64,000 bases of DNA from assembly GCA_951812505.1 (NCBI GenBank), contig CATOSI010000001.1, forward strand, positions 186,001-250,000. The letters are read 5' to 3'. The notes under the pieces are model-generated. The model did not search any database and was not told where the DNA came from. It worked only from the letters and a program-made list of their open reading frames with translations. Every line of letters starts with the position of its first letter. The first letter of the stretch is position 1. Shown here piece by piece: positions 16,009 to 25,007 of the stretch. A program made the translations under genes and the position numbers. The stretch is from an uncultured Dehalococcoidia bacterium. GTDB lineage: Bacteria; Chloroflexota; Dehalococcoidia; Lucifugimonadales; UBA1123.

Positions 16009-17145
16009 ATGACCACCAAGAGCAGGGAAAAGACGCTGGTAGTTGTTCAGCTTACCGGCGGCAACGACTTCATGAACACCATAGTGCCCTACACCAACGA
16101 GCACTATTACGACGCCCGCAAGAAAGTTGTGATGAGCCAGGACGATGTCCTGCCCATCAACGATGAGTTGGCGATGAATGCCAACGCCGCACCCTTCAAG
16201 CGTTTGTACGACGAGGGAAAGATGGCCATCATCCAGGGCATCGGCTACCCGAACTCCAATCGCTCCCACTTCCGGGGCATGGACATCTGGCACACGGCCG
16301 AGCCTAACAGGGTCGGCAACGAGGGCTGGCTGGGCCAGGCTATCAGGGAGTTGGACCCGAACGCGGAGAACGTTCTGACCGGCGTGAACGTCGGTATGGG
16401 TCTGCCTCGGGCGATGTCGGTGACAGGCGTTCCCGTGACCTCGGTTGGCGACCTCGAGGGCTATGGCGTAATGAACAGCATCGAGCAGCAGCGCCTGCGA
16501 GACAAGGCCCTCGAAACGTTCAAGGGCATCTATGGACAGGCCATCGGAACCGGCCAGGTCGCGGAGTACATCGGACAGACCGGCCTGGATGTGCTCAAGG
16601 GAGCGGACATGCTGGCGGACGTCGCCGACCAGTATGACTCTGAAATCGAATACGCCGACAATCAGATCGCCAAGAATATGCGCGACGTCGCCCGGATACA
16701 TCTGGCCGACCTGGGCACTCGCATCTTCTACACCGCGCACGGCGGATACGACACACATGCCAACGAGATGCCGTCCCACCCGAAGCTTATGAACGATCTC
16801 TCCGGCGCGATTTCGGACTTCCTCGACGACCTCGAGTCCCACGATGCCGCAGACGACGTTACAGTTTTCGTGTTTACCGAATTCGGAAGGCGAATGCGAG
16901 ACAACGGCAGCGGCACCGACCACGGATCGGGTGGAGGCGCGTACATATTCGGCAACAACGTGATCGGCGGACTCTACAGCGAATACCCTTCGCTGCATCC
17001 GGCGGACTGGGAACATGGCGAAGACCTGAAGCACACCATTGACTTCAGGGGGATATACTCCACGCTTCTCGAACAGATTCTTGAAGTCGAGGCGCGACCG
17101 ATAGTCAAGGGCGAATACGAGCAGATTTCCCCGTTCGCCAACTAG
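16009..17145 (+). CDS. DUF1501 domain protein
   Basis: A roughly 378-residue DUF1501 (PF07394) protein, a sulfatase/alkaline-phosphatase-like fold of unknown activity. Recognisable elements are VVVQLTGGNDFMN at the N-terminus, the SNRSHFRGMDIW block, GGYDTHANEM, VFVFTEFGRRM and the GTDHGSGG loop, which in this family resembles metal-binding positions. The Tat signal common in DUF1501 proteins is absent, so this copy looks cytoplasmic. The ATG at 16009 follows GGGGGAG; an in-frame ATG at 15997 would add four residues. It is sandwiched between DUF1800 and an NHL gene. It is the only DUF1501 in the window although there are three DUF1800 genes. Confidence 0.92.
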   Translation: MTTKSREKTLVVVQLTGGNDFMNTIVPYTNEHYYDARKKVVMSQDDVLPINDELAMNANAAPFKRLYDEGKMAIIQGIGYPNSNRSHFRGMDIWHTAEPNRVGNEGWLGQAIRELDPNAENVLTGVNVGMGLPRAMSVTGVPVTSVGDLEGYGVMNSIEQQRLRDKALETFKGIYGQAIGTGQVAEYIGQTGLDVLKGADMLADVADQYDSEIEYADNQIAKNMRDVARIHLADLGTRIFYTAHGGYDTHANEMPSHPKLMNDLSGAISDFLDDLESHDAADDVTVFVFTEFGRRMRDNGSGTDHGSGGGAYIFGNNVIGGLYSEYPSLHPADWEHGEDLKHTIDFRGIYSTLLEQILEVEARPIVKGEYEQISPFAN

Positions 17146-17175
17146 ATTGAAGAAGGGAATTCAGGGAGATAGACG

Positions 17176-18207
17176 ATGAGCAGACCTTATGGATTGCTGA
17201 GAGCGGGATACCCCTACCTGAAGACGCTGGGCATGAGAAGAGTCATCGGTTTCGCGACCGACATAGCCTTCTCCGGCGATGGCGACACCTACGTTCTCAT
17301 GCGCTCCGAGGGCGGATCGAGCATCAGGGTCTGGCCTCTGGAGGACATGGCTGAATTTACGTCGGACATGAAGAGTATTGGCGGCCCCGGCACTGGCGAC
17401 GGGCAGTTCGTCTGGCCAGTGCAGATCATCACTGACGGCGAAGGCTACATATACGTCAGCGACGAGGGGACTCACAGGATTACCAAGTTCGAACCGGATG
17501 GTGAGTTCGTCTCTAAGTGGGGCGTTCACGGTGATGGCGATGGTGAGTTCAACCGACCTAACGGCATAGCGTTCGACCCGGACGGGAACATGGTGGTCGT
17601 GGATTCAGAGAACAATCGTGTACAGAGATACACACCCGACGGCCAGTACCTGGGCGGATTCGGAGGCGTTCAAGGCGACGCGCCCGGCGAGTTCAACCTG
17701 CCCTGGGGCGTTCACGTGGACGAGTTCGGCGATATATACGTAGTTGACTGGGGCAATAACAGGCTCCAGGTATTCGATGCGAATGGCGAACTCAAGAATG
17801 TGATCGGACGCCACGGTTCGGGAGATGGAGAATTCGACAGGCCCACGGGCGTAGCGGTTGATGCGCACGGAGATATTTACGTCTCGGACTGGGGAAACAA
17901 CCGCGTGGTGATGTTCAACTCGGAAGGGAAGTACATCTGGAGCTTCGCGGGAGACGCCACGCTTTCAAGGGTCGCACGCAACTATATGCTGACCAACGCG
18001 GTGTCCAATCGACTGAGAGAGATGGGCCGCCTGGAGGACGAGAAGTACCTGCGCCGCCCCAGATCCGTCAGAATAGACGAAGAATTTCGTCTATTCATAC
18101 CCGACTACGAGTCCTACCGTGTCCAGATATACCAGAAGGACGCGATAGAACTCGACCGTACCCAGTTCGCCGCGCCGCTAAGAAACGTGACCTTGGAAGT
18201 CACATAG
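17176..18207 (+). CDS. NHL-repeat beta-propeller protein, first copy
   Basis: A 343-residue NHL-repeat (PF01436) protein with five to six blades. Repeats read like GEFNRPNGIAFDPDGNMVVVDSENNRVQRYTPDG at about 45-residue periods from residue 70. Such propellers are usually binding scaffolds or, rarely, lyases. Between the last two blades is a non-repeat helical insert beginning GDATLSRVARNYMLTN, matched in the two other NHL genes of this window (34.7-36.7 kb). No signal peptide is visible. It is the third gene of the DUF1800-DUF1501-NHL operon, 30 bases after DUF1501. Confidence 0.9.
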   Translation: MSRPYGLLRAGYPYLKTLGMRRVIGFATDIAFSGDGDTYVLMRSEGGSSIRVWPLEDMAEFTSDMKSIGGPGTGDGQFVWPVQIITDGEGYIYVSDEGTHRITKFEPDGEFVSKWGVHGDGDGEFNRPNGIAFDPDGNMVVVDSENNRVQRYTPDGQYLGGFGGVQGDAPGEFNLPWGVHVDEFGDIYVVDWGNNRLQVFDANGELKNVIGRHGSGDGEFDRPTGVAVDAHGDIYVSDWGNNRVVMFNSEGKYIWSFAGDATLSRVARNYMLTNAVSNRLREMGRLEDEKYLRRPRSVRIDEEFRLFIPDYESYRVQIYQKDAIELDRTQFAAPLRNVTLEVT

Positions 18208-18243
18208 TCCTCGGTCCGCGCGCCGATTCATCGCTTCTTCGTT

Positions 18244-18279
18244 TGTGGCAGGCGGTCATTGAATGGCCAGCCTGCCACA
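18244..18279 (+). terminator. hairpin after the first DUF1800/NHL operon
   Basis: TGTGGCAGGC (18244-18253) and GCCTGCCACA (18270-18279) form a perfect 10-bp stem with a 16-base loop. There is no T tract, so it may be a Rho-type or mRNA-stabilising hairpin rather than an intrinsic terminator. Confidence 0.45.
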
Positions 18280-18330
18280 GCGTTATTGAAGAACGCCAAG
18301 ACCCACTCAACCCCAGGAGAAGTCTGAAGC

Positions 18331-19587
18331 ATGACCGAAACGAATGGCCGACGTCCCGCGCTGTCCGGGATTCGCATCTGCGACTTCACAGGGCAACTTG
18401 CGGGGGCGGGCGCCACCAAGGCTCTAGCGATGTTCGGTGCGCAGGTCATCCGAGTGGAAGACCGGCTCAGACAGGGACAGTGGGACATCTTCCGGGGCAA
18501 CGGCCCCTGGATGGATGAGCGTAGGGGAATAAACCTCGGCGGCACCTTCAACAACCACAACGTAGAGAAGATGGGCGTCACCCTCGACATGCGGAAGCCT
18601 GAGGCCAGCGACATCCTCCGCGAACTCATTTCGGTCAGCGACGTTGTTGCCGAGAACTTCAGCAAGGGTGTCCTGGATCGCTGGGGCTTCTCCTACGACG
18701 AGATGGTTAAGATAAAGCCCGACATCATATACGTCTCCAACTGCGGATTTGGGCATATTGGTCCATACTCCGAATACAAGACGTGGGGCCCTATCGTGCA
18801 AGCCGTTTCCGGGCTTACTTTCCAGTCGGGATTGGCCGGTATGCCACCGGCAGGCTGGGGGTATTCGTTCATGGACCATACAGGTGGCTACCACATGGCC
18901 ATTGCGATTCTCATGGCCATTTATCACCGTAACCGCACCGGAGTAGGACAGTGGGTGGATATGTCCTGTTCGGACGGCGCTGCTGCGCTGAACGGCCCGG
19001 CCGTGCTCGACTATACGGTCAACGGCATCCCGACAAGACGTCCCGGAAATCCCGACAGTAACCGGAGTATCTACCCCAGGATGGCGCCGCATGGCATTTA
19101 CAGGTGTGCCGGAGAAGACCAGTGGGCGGCGGTCGCCGTGCGAAATGACGACGACTGGGCGGCGCTGTGTGAAACAATGGGATTACATGACCTTGCCGCT
19201 GATGACTCTCTCAATTCTGTGGAGGGTCGAATCGAGATTCACGATGCACTCGACGAGAGAATAGAGGAGTGGACGGAGAAACGGACGCCGATGCAGGTGA
19301 TGAAGCTTCTTCAAGACAAGGGAGTTCCCGCCGCTGCCGTACAGCATCCTGAAGACCGGATCGAGCACGACCCGAATACGAGGGCTTGGGGCTTGTTCCC
19401 GACCGTAGAACACGCTGAGATGGGAAGAGCGCGAGTGGACGGGATGGCGGTCAAGCTTTCAGAAACTCCAGCAGTAATCGAAAAGGGTGCGCCGACTCTT
19501 GGTCAGCACAACAGTGAGGTATATGGCGACATATTAGGGATGTCCACCGATACCGTGCGCGAGTTGACGGACGAGGGGGTTATCTGA
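18331..19587 (+). CDS. CaiB/BaiF family III CoA transferase
   Basis: A 418-residue family III CoA transferase (PF02515). These enzymes move CoA from an acyl-CoA to a carboxylic acid through an aspartyl-anhydride intermediate. Family features are FTGQLAGAGATKALAMFGAQVIRVED near the start, the KPEASDILRELISVSDVVAENFSKGVLDRWG block, and a candidate catalytic Asp in QWVDMSCSDG. A GGAG ribosome binding site precedes the ATG. The next gene, one base after this stop, is a second family III transferase, so the pair may form a heteromeric enzyme or act on the two directions of one pathway. Substrates are unknown. Confidence 0.9.
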   Translation: MTETNGRRPALSGIRICDFTGQLAGAGATKALAMFGAQVIRVEDRLRQGQWDIFRGNGPWMDERRGINLGGTFNNHNVEKMGVTLDMRKPEASDILRELISVSDVVAENFSKGVLDRWGFSYDEMVKIKPDIIYVSNCGFGHIGPYSEYKTWGPIVQAVSGLTFQSGLAGMPPAGWGYSFMDHTGGYHMAIAILMAIYHRNRTGVGQWVDMSCSDGAAALNGPAVLDYTVNGIPTRRPGNPDSNRSIYPRMAPHGIYRCAGEDQWAAVAVRNDDDWAALCETMGLHDLAADDSLNSVEGRIEIHDALDERIEEWTEKRTPMQVMKLLQDKGVPAAAVQHPEDRIEHDPNTRAWGLFPTVEHAEMGRARVDGMAVKLSETPAVIEKGAPTLGQHNSEVYGDILGMSTDTVRELTDEGVI

Positions 19588-19588
19588 A

Positions 19589-20857
19589 GTGGGACACGAT
19601 ACGGGAAACAGCGTACTCGAGGATGTCCGCGTCCTGGAGGTTGGGGGAGAAATAGGCGCTTGGTGCGGTAAATTGCTGGCCGACATGGGCGCAGACGTGG
19701 TCAAAGTGGAGCCGTGCGATGGAGATCCCACTCGCACCTACGAGCCGTTTTATGGAAACGAATCCGGTCCCGACAGGAGTCTGTTTTTCTGGCACTACAA
19801 CACGAACAAGCGCAGCGTGACTCTGGACATTGAGAGCGAAAGCGGTCAGCAGGTATTCAGGAATCTGGCAAATCGCGCCGACGTGATAGTGGACAGCGCC
19901 CCGCCGGGTTATCTCCCCTCTCTCGGTCTGGGCTACGGCGACCTCAGTGCGTCGAACGCCTCCCTGGTCATGGCCTCGATAACGCCGTTCGGCCAGGATG
20001 GACCGTACAGGGATTTCGCCAGTACCGATCTGACAGCGCTCGCCTTCGGAGGCCCCGTGTGGAGTTGTGGCTACGACGACCACGACATCCCACCCGTGCG
20101 CGGCGGCGGAAATCAGGCATATCACACGGTTGGGCACTATGCCGTGATTGGGATTATGACCGCGCTCGTTCATCGCCAATTCACAGGTACTGGCCAGTAT
20201 ATTGACGCCAATATGCATGCCGCGCTGAACATCACCACCGAGGCGGCTACTTATAGCTGGCTGGTCGCGGGCGACACTGTGCAAAGGCAGACCGGGCGTC
20301 ACGCGTCAGTCATACCCACTCCTCAGGCGCAGGTTCTCTGCAAGGACGGTCGCTATGTAAACGTAGGGATCGGCGCCCGTACCGAGGAGCAGTGGTTCCA
20401 TCTACTGGCTTGGATGGAGGAGGAAGGGCTCGTAGAAAACCTCGGAGAGTACCTCAGCTACCCCAGCCGCGAGGCGATGAGGAGGGGCGATCCAGACGCG
20501 ATGGCGCAGCAGCGCCGAGTCGCAGAAACATTGCGCAAAATGGCCGCGAAGACCGACTCTTACGATCTGTTCACGCGCGCACAGGAACTGGGTTTCCAGT
20601 GGGGGATCATAAACTCGCCGGAAGACGTGCTGAACGACCCTCATTTCAAGGCGCGCGATTTCCCGGTCGAGGTGGAACACCCGGAACTGGGAGAGACATT
20701 CGTGTATCCTGGAGCGCCGTACAGATTGACCAAGTCGCCTTGGCGAATTGCGAAGCGTGCACCGTTGCTCGGTGAACACAACGAGCAGGTGTATCTAGGT
20801 GACTTGGGGATGACCGAAGAGTGTCTTGCCGAACTCAGAGCCGAAGGCGTCGTCTGA
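19589..20857 (+). CDS. CaiB/BaiF family III CoA transferase, second gene of pair
   Basis: A 422-residue homologue of the preceding transferase, starting at GTG one base after its stop. Conserved family blocks include VLEVGGEIGAWCGKLLADMGADVVKVEP at the N-terminus, SLTLDIES-type strand, NRADVIVDSAPPGYLPSLGLGY, and the candidate catalytic Asp in GQYIDANMHAAL. The N-terminal CoA-binding region is well kept. The two proteins are clearly divergent paralogues rather than a recent duplication. No thioesterase or dehydrogenase is adjacent, so the acid they activate is unknown. Confidence 0.9.
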   Translation: MGHDTGNSVLEDVRVLEVGGEIGAWCGKLLADMGADVVKVEPCDGDPTRTYEPFYGNESGPDRSLFFWHYNTNKRSVTLDIESESGQQVFRNLANRADVIVDSAPPGYLPSLGLGYGDLSASNASLVMASITPFGQDGPYRDFASTDLTALAFGGPVWSCGYDDHDIPPVRGGGNQAYHTVGHYAVIGIMTALVHRQFTGTGQYIDANMHAALNITTEAATYSWLVAGDTVQRQTGRHASVIPTPQAQVLCKDGRYVNVGIGARTEEQWFHLLAWMEEEGLVENLGEYLSYPSREAMRRGDPDAMAQQRRVAETLRKMAAKTDSYDLFTRAQELGFQWGIINSPEDVLNDPHFKARDFPVEVEHPELGETFVYPGAPYRLTKSPWRIAKRAPLLGEHNEQVYLGDLGMTEECLAELRAEGVV

Positions 20858-20905
20858 GGTTAGAAGAGTCAGACAGGAGGCTTTGGCGCATAAGTATGCC
20901 CAAGG

Positions 20906-23002
20906 CTACGCGGCAGTTTCGGGGACATCCTCACGCTGGAGTCGTTCCAGCTCTTCAACCGGAATGTGGCAGTTAATCATGTGAGCCTCACCTCCGGGTC
21001 CGTGCTGTTCGGGAGGAGGCTCCGCATCACAGATGTCCCCAATCTTCCTGGGGCATCGGCCGGCGAAAAAGCATCCTTTGAAGGCCGAACGCAGAGTAGG
21101 CACCGATCCCTCGAGGCGTATGTGAGTAGGCTCGGCGTCCGGGTCGGGCACCGGGGCCGCGGATAGAAGCGCCTCCGTGTACGGGTGAGATGGCGTAGAT
21201 AGTACTGCTTCAGACGGCCCGTATTCCGCGACATGGCCCGCGTAGAGCACCAGAATATCGTCCGAGACGTAGCGCACCACTCCCAGGTCATGGGTAATGA
21301 ATACGTATGCGTTCCCGGTTTCCCGCTGACGCTCTTCAAGCAGGTTCAGCACCTGGGCTTGTACGGATACGTCCAGAGCGGACACGGCTTCGTCTGCGAC
21401 CACCAGGTCTGGATTGGCGGCGAACGCGCTGGCAAGCGCCACTCGCTGCTGCTGACCACCGCTCAACTCAGAAGGCAGCCTGTCCAGGTAAAGCGGGTCG
21501 AGTCCAACCGAGCTCATCAATTCCTCGGAGCGTTCGCGGATTTCGCCCCGCCGGACTCCGGCGAATTTGCGAAGCGCTCGGGTAATCGCGTGCTTGATAG
21601 GCAGCTTTGGATTGAGGGATGCGGTCGGGTTCTGGAAGACCATCCGCATCGCGGACCGTTGGTCCTCGGTCCTGTCGCCTACGTCACCCTCGAGCTCCTG
21701 CCCCCGTAGCTGAAGGACGCCGCCGTCCTTGGCTTCGAGACCGACAATAGCTCGTGCCGCCGTGCTTTTGCCTGAACCGCTCTCACCCACGATGCCCAGG
21801 GTTCTTCCTCCGCCAACGCGCATGTCCACGTCAACGAGCGCTCTGACCGGGGGCCTGACCGGAGGTCCGAACAGGATATACTTCCTGCGTCCGCCGCCGT
21901 AGAACTTACGGAGGTCTTCGGCGTATAAGGCCGGTGTCGTCTCTTCCGGAGCCGGTTTGACGACCCTTTCCAGCAGGTCGCCCCATATTCCGTCATTTAC
22001 CTCGTCGTTATAAAAGCACCTTGCCGTATGTCCATTCGCCGATATATTCGCCAGTGACGGGGTCGAGCTCAGACATGTTTCTCGGGCGAGCGGGCAGCGG
22101 GGAGCAAACAGGCACGAATTCACCTGCTCCATCTGGGCATCGAACACCGCGCCCGGAATGCTTCTGAGCTGTAGTTCGACGCCATCGTCTTCTGGCGGCT
22201 GGGGAACGCAGGACAGTAACCCGGCGGTGTAGGGGTGACTGGGGTTTTTGAAGAGTTCGCGCACAGGAGCTTCTTCGACTATCTCGCCCGCGTACATGAC
22301 CGCGACTCTGTCGGCGACCCTCGCTATCACACCAAGGTTGTGGCTGACAAACAAGATGCCGGCGTTGACCCTGTCCTTGAGTTCAACGATGAGGTCGAGA
22401 ATCGTTGCTTCGGTGGTTACGTCCAATCCCGTTGTGGGCTCGTCCATGATGAGCAGGTGGGGATCGCAGGCAAGCGCCATAGCAATGACCACGCGCTGCT
22501 GCATACCGCCGCTGAGCTGGTGGGGGTAGCGTCTGCCGATGCGTCGGGGATCGGCGAGACCGACGCTCTCGAAAAGTTCGACGGCGCGCCTTTGCGCGGC
22601 TTCAGAGTCCATATCGAGATGATGCTTGAGGACCTCTTCAATCTGCTGTCCGACTCTCATGGATGGGTTGAGTGAGGTAATCGGGTCCTGGTAAACCATC
22701 GCTATCCGGTTGCCCCTGAGTTCGCGCAATTCCGAGTCGCTGATGTCCGATATTTCCATGCCCTCGAAGCGGATTGATCCCTCGACCTGCGCCGTGCCAG
22801 GAAGATAGTTCATCATGGCGAAGGCGACGGTGGACTTTCCACAACCGGACTCGCCCACAAGTCCCACCACCTCGCCACGCGCGATTTCGAGCGACGCGCT
22901 CCGCACCGCGCGGAACGCTCCCCGCGGCGTCTGGAAAGTCACGGCCAGATTTTCCAGCTGTATGATCGGCGCGTCCGAGTTATCGGCGTGGTTCATGTTC
23001 AC
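20906..23002 (-). CDS. fused dipeptide/oligopeptide ABC ATPase (DppD-DppF type)
   Basis: A 698-residue protein with two complete ABC ATPases in tandem. The first has Walker A GESGCGKST, signature LSGGMQQR and Walker B LLIMDEP; the second has GESGSGKST, LSGGQQQR and LVVADEA. Each is followed by the oligopeptide-transporter C-terminal domain with a four-Cys pattern (CLFAPRC...C...C in the first, CFFAGRC...C...C in the second), the type that binds an iron-sulfur cluster in DppD-like proteins. The fusion replaces separate dppD and dppF genes. It is the last gene of the minus-strand peptide importer, overlapping the DppC-like permease by four bases. Confidence 0.92.
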   Translation of the reverse strand: MNMNHADNSDAPIIQLENLAVTFQTPRGAFRAVRSASLEIARGEVVGLVGESGCGKSTVAFAMMNYLPGTAQVEGSIRFEGMEISDISDSELRELRGNRIAMVYQDPITSLNPSMRVGQQIEEVLKHHLDMDSEAAQRRAVELFESVGLADPRRIGRRYPHQLSGGMQQRVVIAMALACDPHLLIMDEPTTGLDVTTEATILDLIVELKDRVNAGILFVSHNLGVIARVADRVAVMYAGEIVEEAPVRELFKNPSHPYTAGLLSCVPQPPEDDGVELQLRSIPGAVFDAQMEQVNSCLFAPRCPLARETCLSSTPSLANISANGHTARCFYNDEVNDGIWGDLLERVVKPAPEETTPALYAEDLRKFYGGGRRKYILFGPPVRPPVRALVDVDMRVGGGRTLGIVGESGSGKSTAARAIVGLEAKDGGVLQLRGQELEGDVGDRTEDQRSAMRMVFQNPTASLNPKLPIKHAITRALRKFAGVRRGEIRERSEELMSSVGLDPLYLDRLPSELSGGQQQRVALASAFAANPDLVVADEAVSALDVSVQAQVLNLLEERQRETGNAYVFITHDLGVVRYVSDDILVLYAGHVAEYGPSEAVLSTPSHPYTEALLSAAPVPDPDAEPTHIRLEGSVPTLRSAFKGCFFAGRCPRKIGDICDAEPPPEQHGPGGEAHMINCHIPVEELERLQREDVPETAA

Positions 23003-23922
23003 TCTCCGGTTTCAGGCAGATTCTGGGCTTGGCGTATGCCATCGGCAAGAAGGTTTATCCCGACCACCAGTGAAGCCATGGCGATGCCGGGCGCGAGCGC
23101 GGCCCATGGAACGGTTCCCAGATGGTCGGCATTTTCACTTACCATGAGTCCCCAATCAGGCTCCGGCGGCTTCACTCCCAGCCCCAGAAAGCCGAGTCCG
23201 GCGGTGAGCAGCAGCGCGAAGCTCAGTCGTATCGTAGCCTCCACCGCCACGACGGGAAAAACGTTTGGGAGCACCTCGCGGAACATTATGTATAGCGTCG
23301 GTTCTCCTCTCAGCCGAGCGCTTTGCACGAATTCAAGAGGCTTGATGGCGAGCGCCGCGCTCCTGATGACGCGGCTATTGTTGGGCATGAACGATATTCC
23401 TATGACGAATATGATTATCCAAGAATGGTCTATGTTGCTGAAACGCTGGGACGCCATATTGATTACGAGAATCGTCAGAAGCAGCGATGGAATAGCGAGG
23501 AACCAGTCCACGATTCTCATTATGAACTGATCTATCTTGCCGCCTAGGTATCCACTGGTTACACCTACGACAGTGCCAAGCGTAACACCGAATATGGTGC
23601 CTATGACCGAGATCCATATTATCGAGCGTGCTCCGGCCAGGACCCTGCTGAGCACGTCGCGTCCGAATTCGTCGGTGCCCAGCCAAAACTCGGAAGATGG
23701 CCCACTGAATCGAGCGTCCAGATGATAGTCAGTCGGAGGATACGGCGCGATCCAGGGACCTGCCAGCGCTAGCGTAAGGTGGACCGCTACGATGGCGAAA
23801 CCTATGCGCCCGGTGTTGGTGCGGAGAATTAGCGACAGCCCATCCCAAACGGTCTGTCCTGCCCTAAACAGCGCAGGAACTTGTTGTTGTCTGGTATTCA
23901 GCGCGGAGTCTCTTACCGCCAT
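22999..23922 (-). CDS. peptide-type ABC permease (DppC-like)
   Basis: A 307-residue BPD_transp_1 permease with the DppC-type N-terminal domain. A cytoplasmic leader and first span near residue 40 lead to the PPTDYHLDARFSGPSSEFWLGTDEFGRDVLSR signature, typical of DppC/OppC. The EAA loop reads EFVQSARLRGEPTLYIMFREVLPN. About five further hydrophobic segments are present. It is coupled to the neighbours by four-base and one-base overlaps, between the DppB-like permease and the fused ATPase. The imported ligand could be a dipeptide, a nickel complex or another small molecule. Confidence 0.92.
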   Translation of the reverse strand: MAVRDSALNTRQQQVPALFRAGQTVWDGLSLILRTNTGRIGFAIVAVHLTLALAGPWIAPYPPTDYHLDARFSGPSSEFWLGTDEFGRDVLSRVLAGARSIIWISVIGTIFGVTLGTVVGVTSGYLGGKIDQFIMRIVDWFLAIPSLLLTILVINMASQRFSNIDHSWIIIFVIGISFMPNNSRVIRSAALAIKPLEFVQSARLRGEPTLYIMFREVLPNVFPVVAVEATIRLSFALLLTAGLGFLGLGVKPPEPDWGLMVSENADHLGTVPWAALAPGIAMASLVVGINLLADGIRQAQNLPETGE

Positions 23923-24866
23923 CAGGCTAACCTCACCCTGGGATTGAGCGTGCCGTATGCGAGATCGGCCGCAAGGTTGCTGAACGCATAGACCGAGGCG
24001 ATCACCATAGCCGTGGACTGAAGAAGCGGAATGTCGCGTGTGTTTATCGCTGATATGAGCAGGCTGCCCATGCCGGGATAGGAGAACAGGTTCTCGATGA
24101 TTATCAGTCCGCCGAACATCCAGCCGACATTGTTGGCGATGACGGTTATCGTAGGCAGCAAGGCGTTTGGGATAGCATGCCTTACAATCACCGTTCGCAT
24201 AGGCAGGCCCTTCAGAATCGCGGTGCGGACATAATTACTACTCATTACTTCTATTACGTTGGCGCGCGACATTCTGAGTATGTAGGCGAACAGCGCGCCG
24301 GTTACCGTGAGAACCGGCATTATAAGCACCTGCGGGTTGCCTAGGATAGATTCGCCCGGCATCATTATGCTGGACGAGGGCAGCCATTTCAGGGTGGAAG
24401 ACAGTATCAATATCAGCACTACTCCGGTTACGAACTCGGGCAGGGATATAGTTACAAGTCCGCCCATCGTGAGGAAGCGGTCCATCTTTGTGTCGGCTCT
24501 GGTTCCAACCCATACGCCTATGGTCAGCCCTAACGGGACGGCTATTAGAAAGGCCAGTCCGGCCAGAAGCGCCGAGTTGGCTAAACGTCCACTCATTATG
24601 TCTGATATAGGAACCCTGGATTTCGCCGATTCGCCGAGGTCTCCGCGCGCCGCTCCGGTGATCCAGTCAAGGTAACGAATGTGCGGGGGGCGATCCAGGC
24701 CCATTTGCGCTCGGAGGTTTCTAAGGTTGTCAGGTGTCGCCTGCTGGCCGAGCATCACCTGAGCGGCGTCTCCCGGCACCAGCTCTATCAGCGTAAATAT
24801 AGCGATGGAGACGGCAAGCAGCGTTACCACTATGAGGGAGAGTCTGACTAAGAGAAATCGTGCCAT
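23922..24866 (-). CDS. peptide-type ABC permease (DppB-like)
   Basis: A 314-residue permease with the DppB/OppB pattern: an N-terminal span (LIVVTLLAVSIAIFTLIEL), the VPGDAAQVMLGQQATPDNL loop, LGLDRP-type element MGLDRPPHIRYLDW, then about five spans. The EAA loop is VRTAILKGLPMRTVIVRHAIPNALLP near residue 205. It shares its last base with the first base of the DppC-like gene, so they are translated as a unit. Upstream, a large hairpin separates it from the binding-protein gene. Confidence 0.92.
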   Translation of the reverse strand: MARFLLVRLSLIVVTLLAVSIAIFTLIELVPGDAAQVMLGQQATPDNLRNLRAQMGLDRPPHIRYLDWITGAARGDLGESAKSRVPISDIMSGRLANSALLAGLAFLIAVPLGLTIGVWVGTRADTKMDRFLTMGGLVTISLPEFVTGVVLILILSSTLKWLPSSSIMMPGESILGNPQVLIMPVLTVTGALFAYILRMSRANVIEVMSSNYVRTAILKGLPMRTVIVRHAIPNALLPTITVIANNVGWMFGGLIIIENLFSYPGMGSLLISAINTRDIPLLQSTAMVIASVYAFSNLAADLAYGTLNPRVRLA

Positions 24867-24947
24867 ACGCTATCGCTCGCTTGGTGCGCCCGGGTACCGC
24901 CTACGCGCCCGTTCGACGGCAATGGGCGCGTATCACTTTCCGATACT

Positions 24948-24997
24948 CTATTGGGCGCCGGCGGACAGAGTATCTCGTCCGCCGGCCGGCCCAATAG
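24948..24997 (-). repeat. large intercistronic hairpin between binding protein and permeases
   Basis: CTATTGGGC-GCCGGCGGAC (24948-24966) is complementary to 24977-24997 over 19 pairs, with two extra bases in one arm and a 10-base loop. It lies 10 bases after the binding-protein stop on the transcribed strand. Such hairpins often protect upstream mRNA or lower readthrough, giving more binding protein than permease. A smaller stem (GCGCCC at 24905 with GGGCGC at 24924) follows. Confidence 0.6.
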
Positions 24998-25007
24998 ACA
25001 TCGCTGC

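Noticed and set aside
14545..17034. Long antisense ORFs opposite DUF1800 and DUF1501
   Set aside because: Both are shadows of well-supported genes, with no ribosome binding sites and no recognisable domains.
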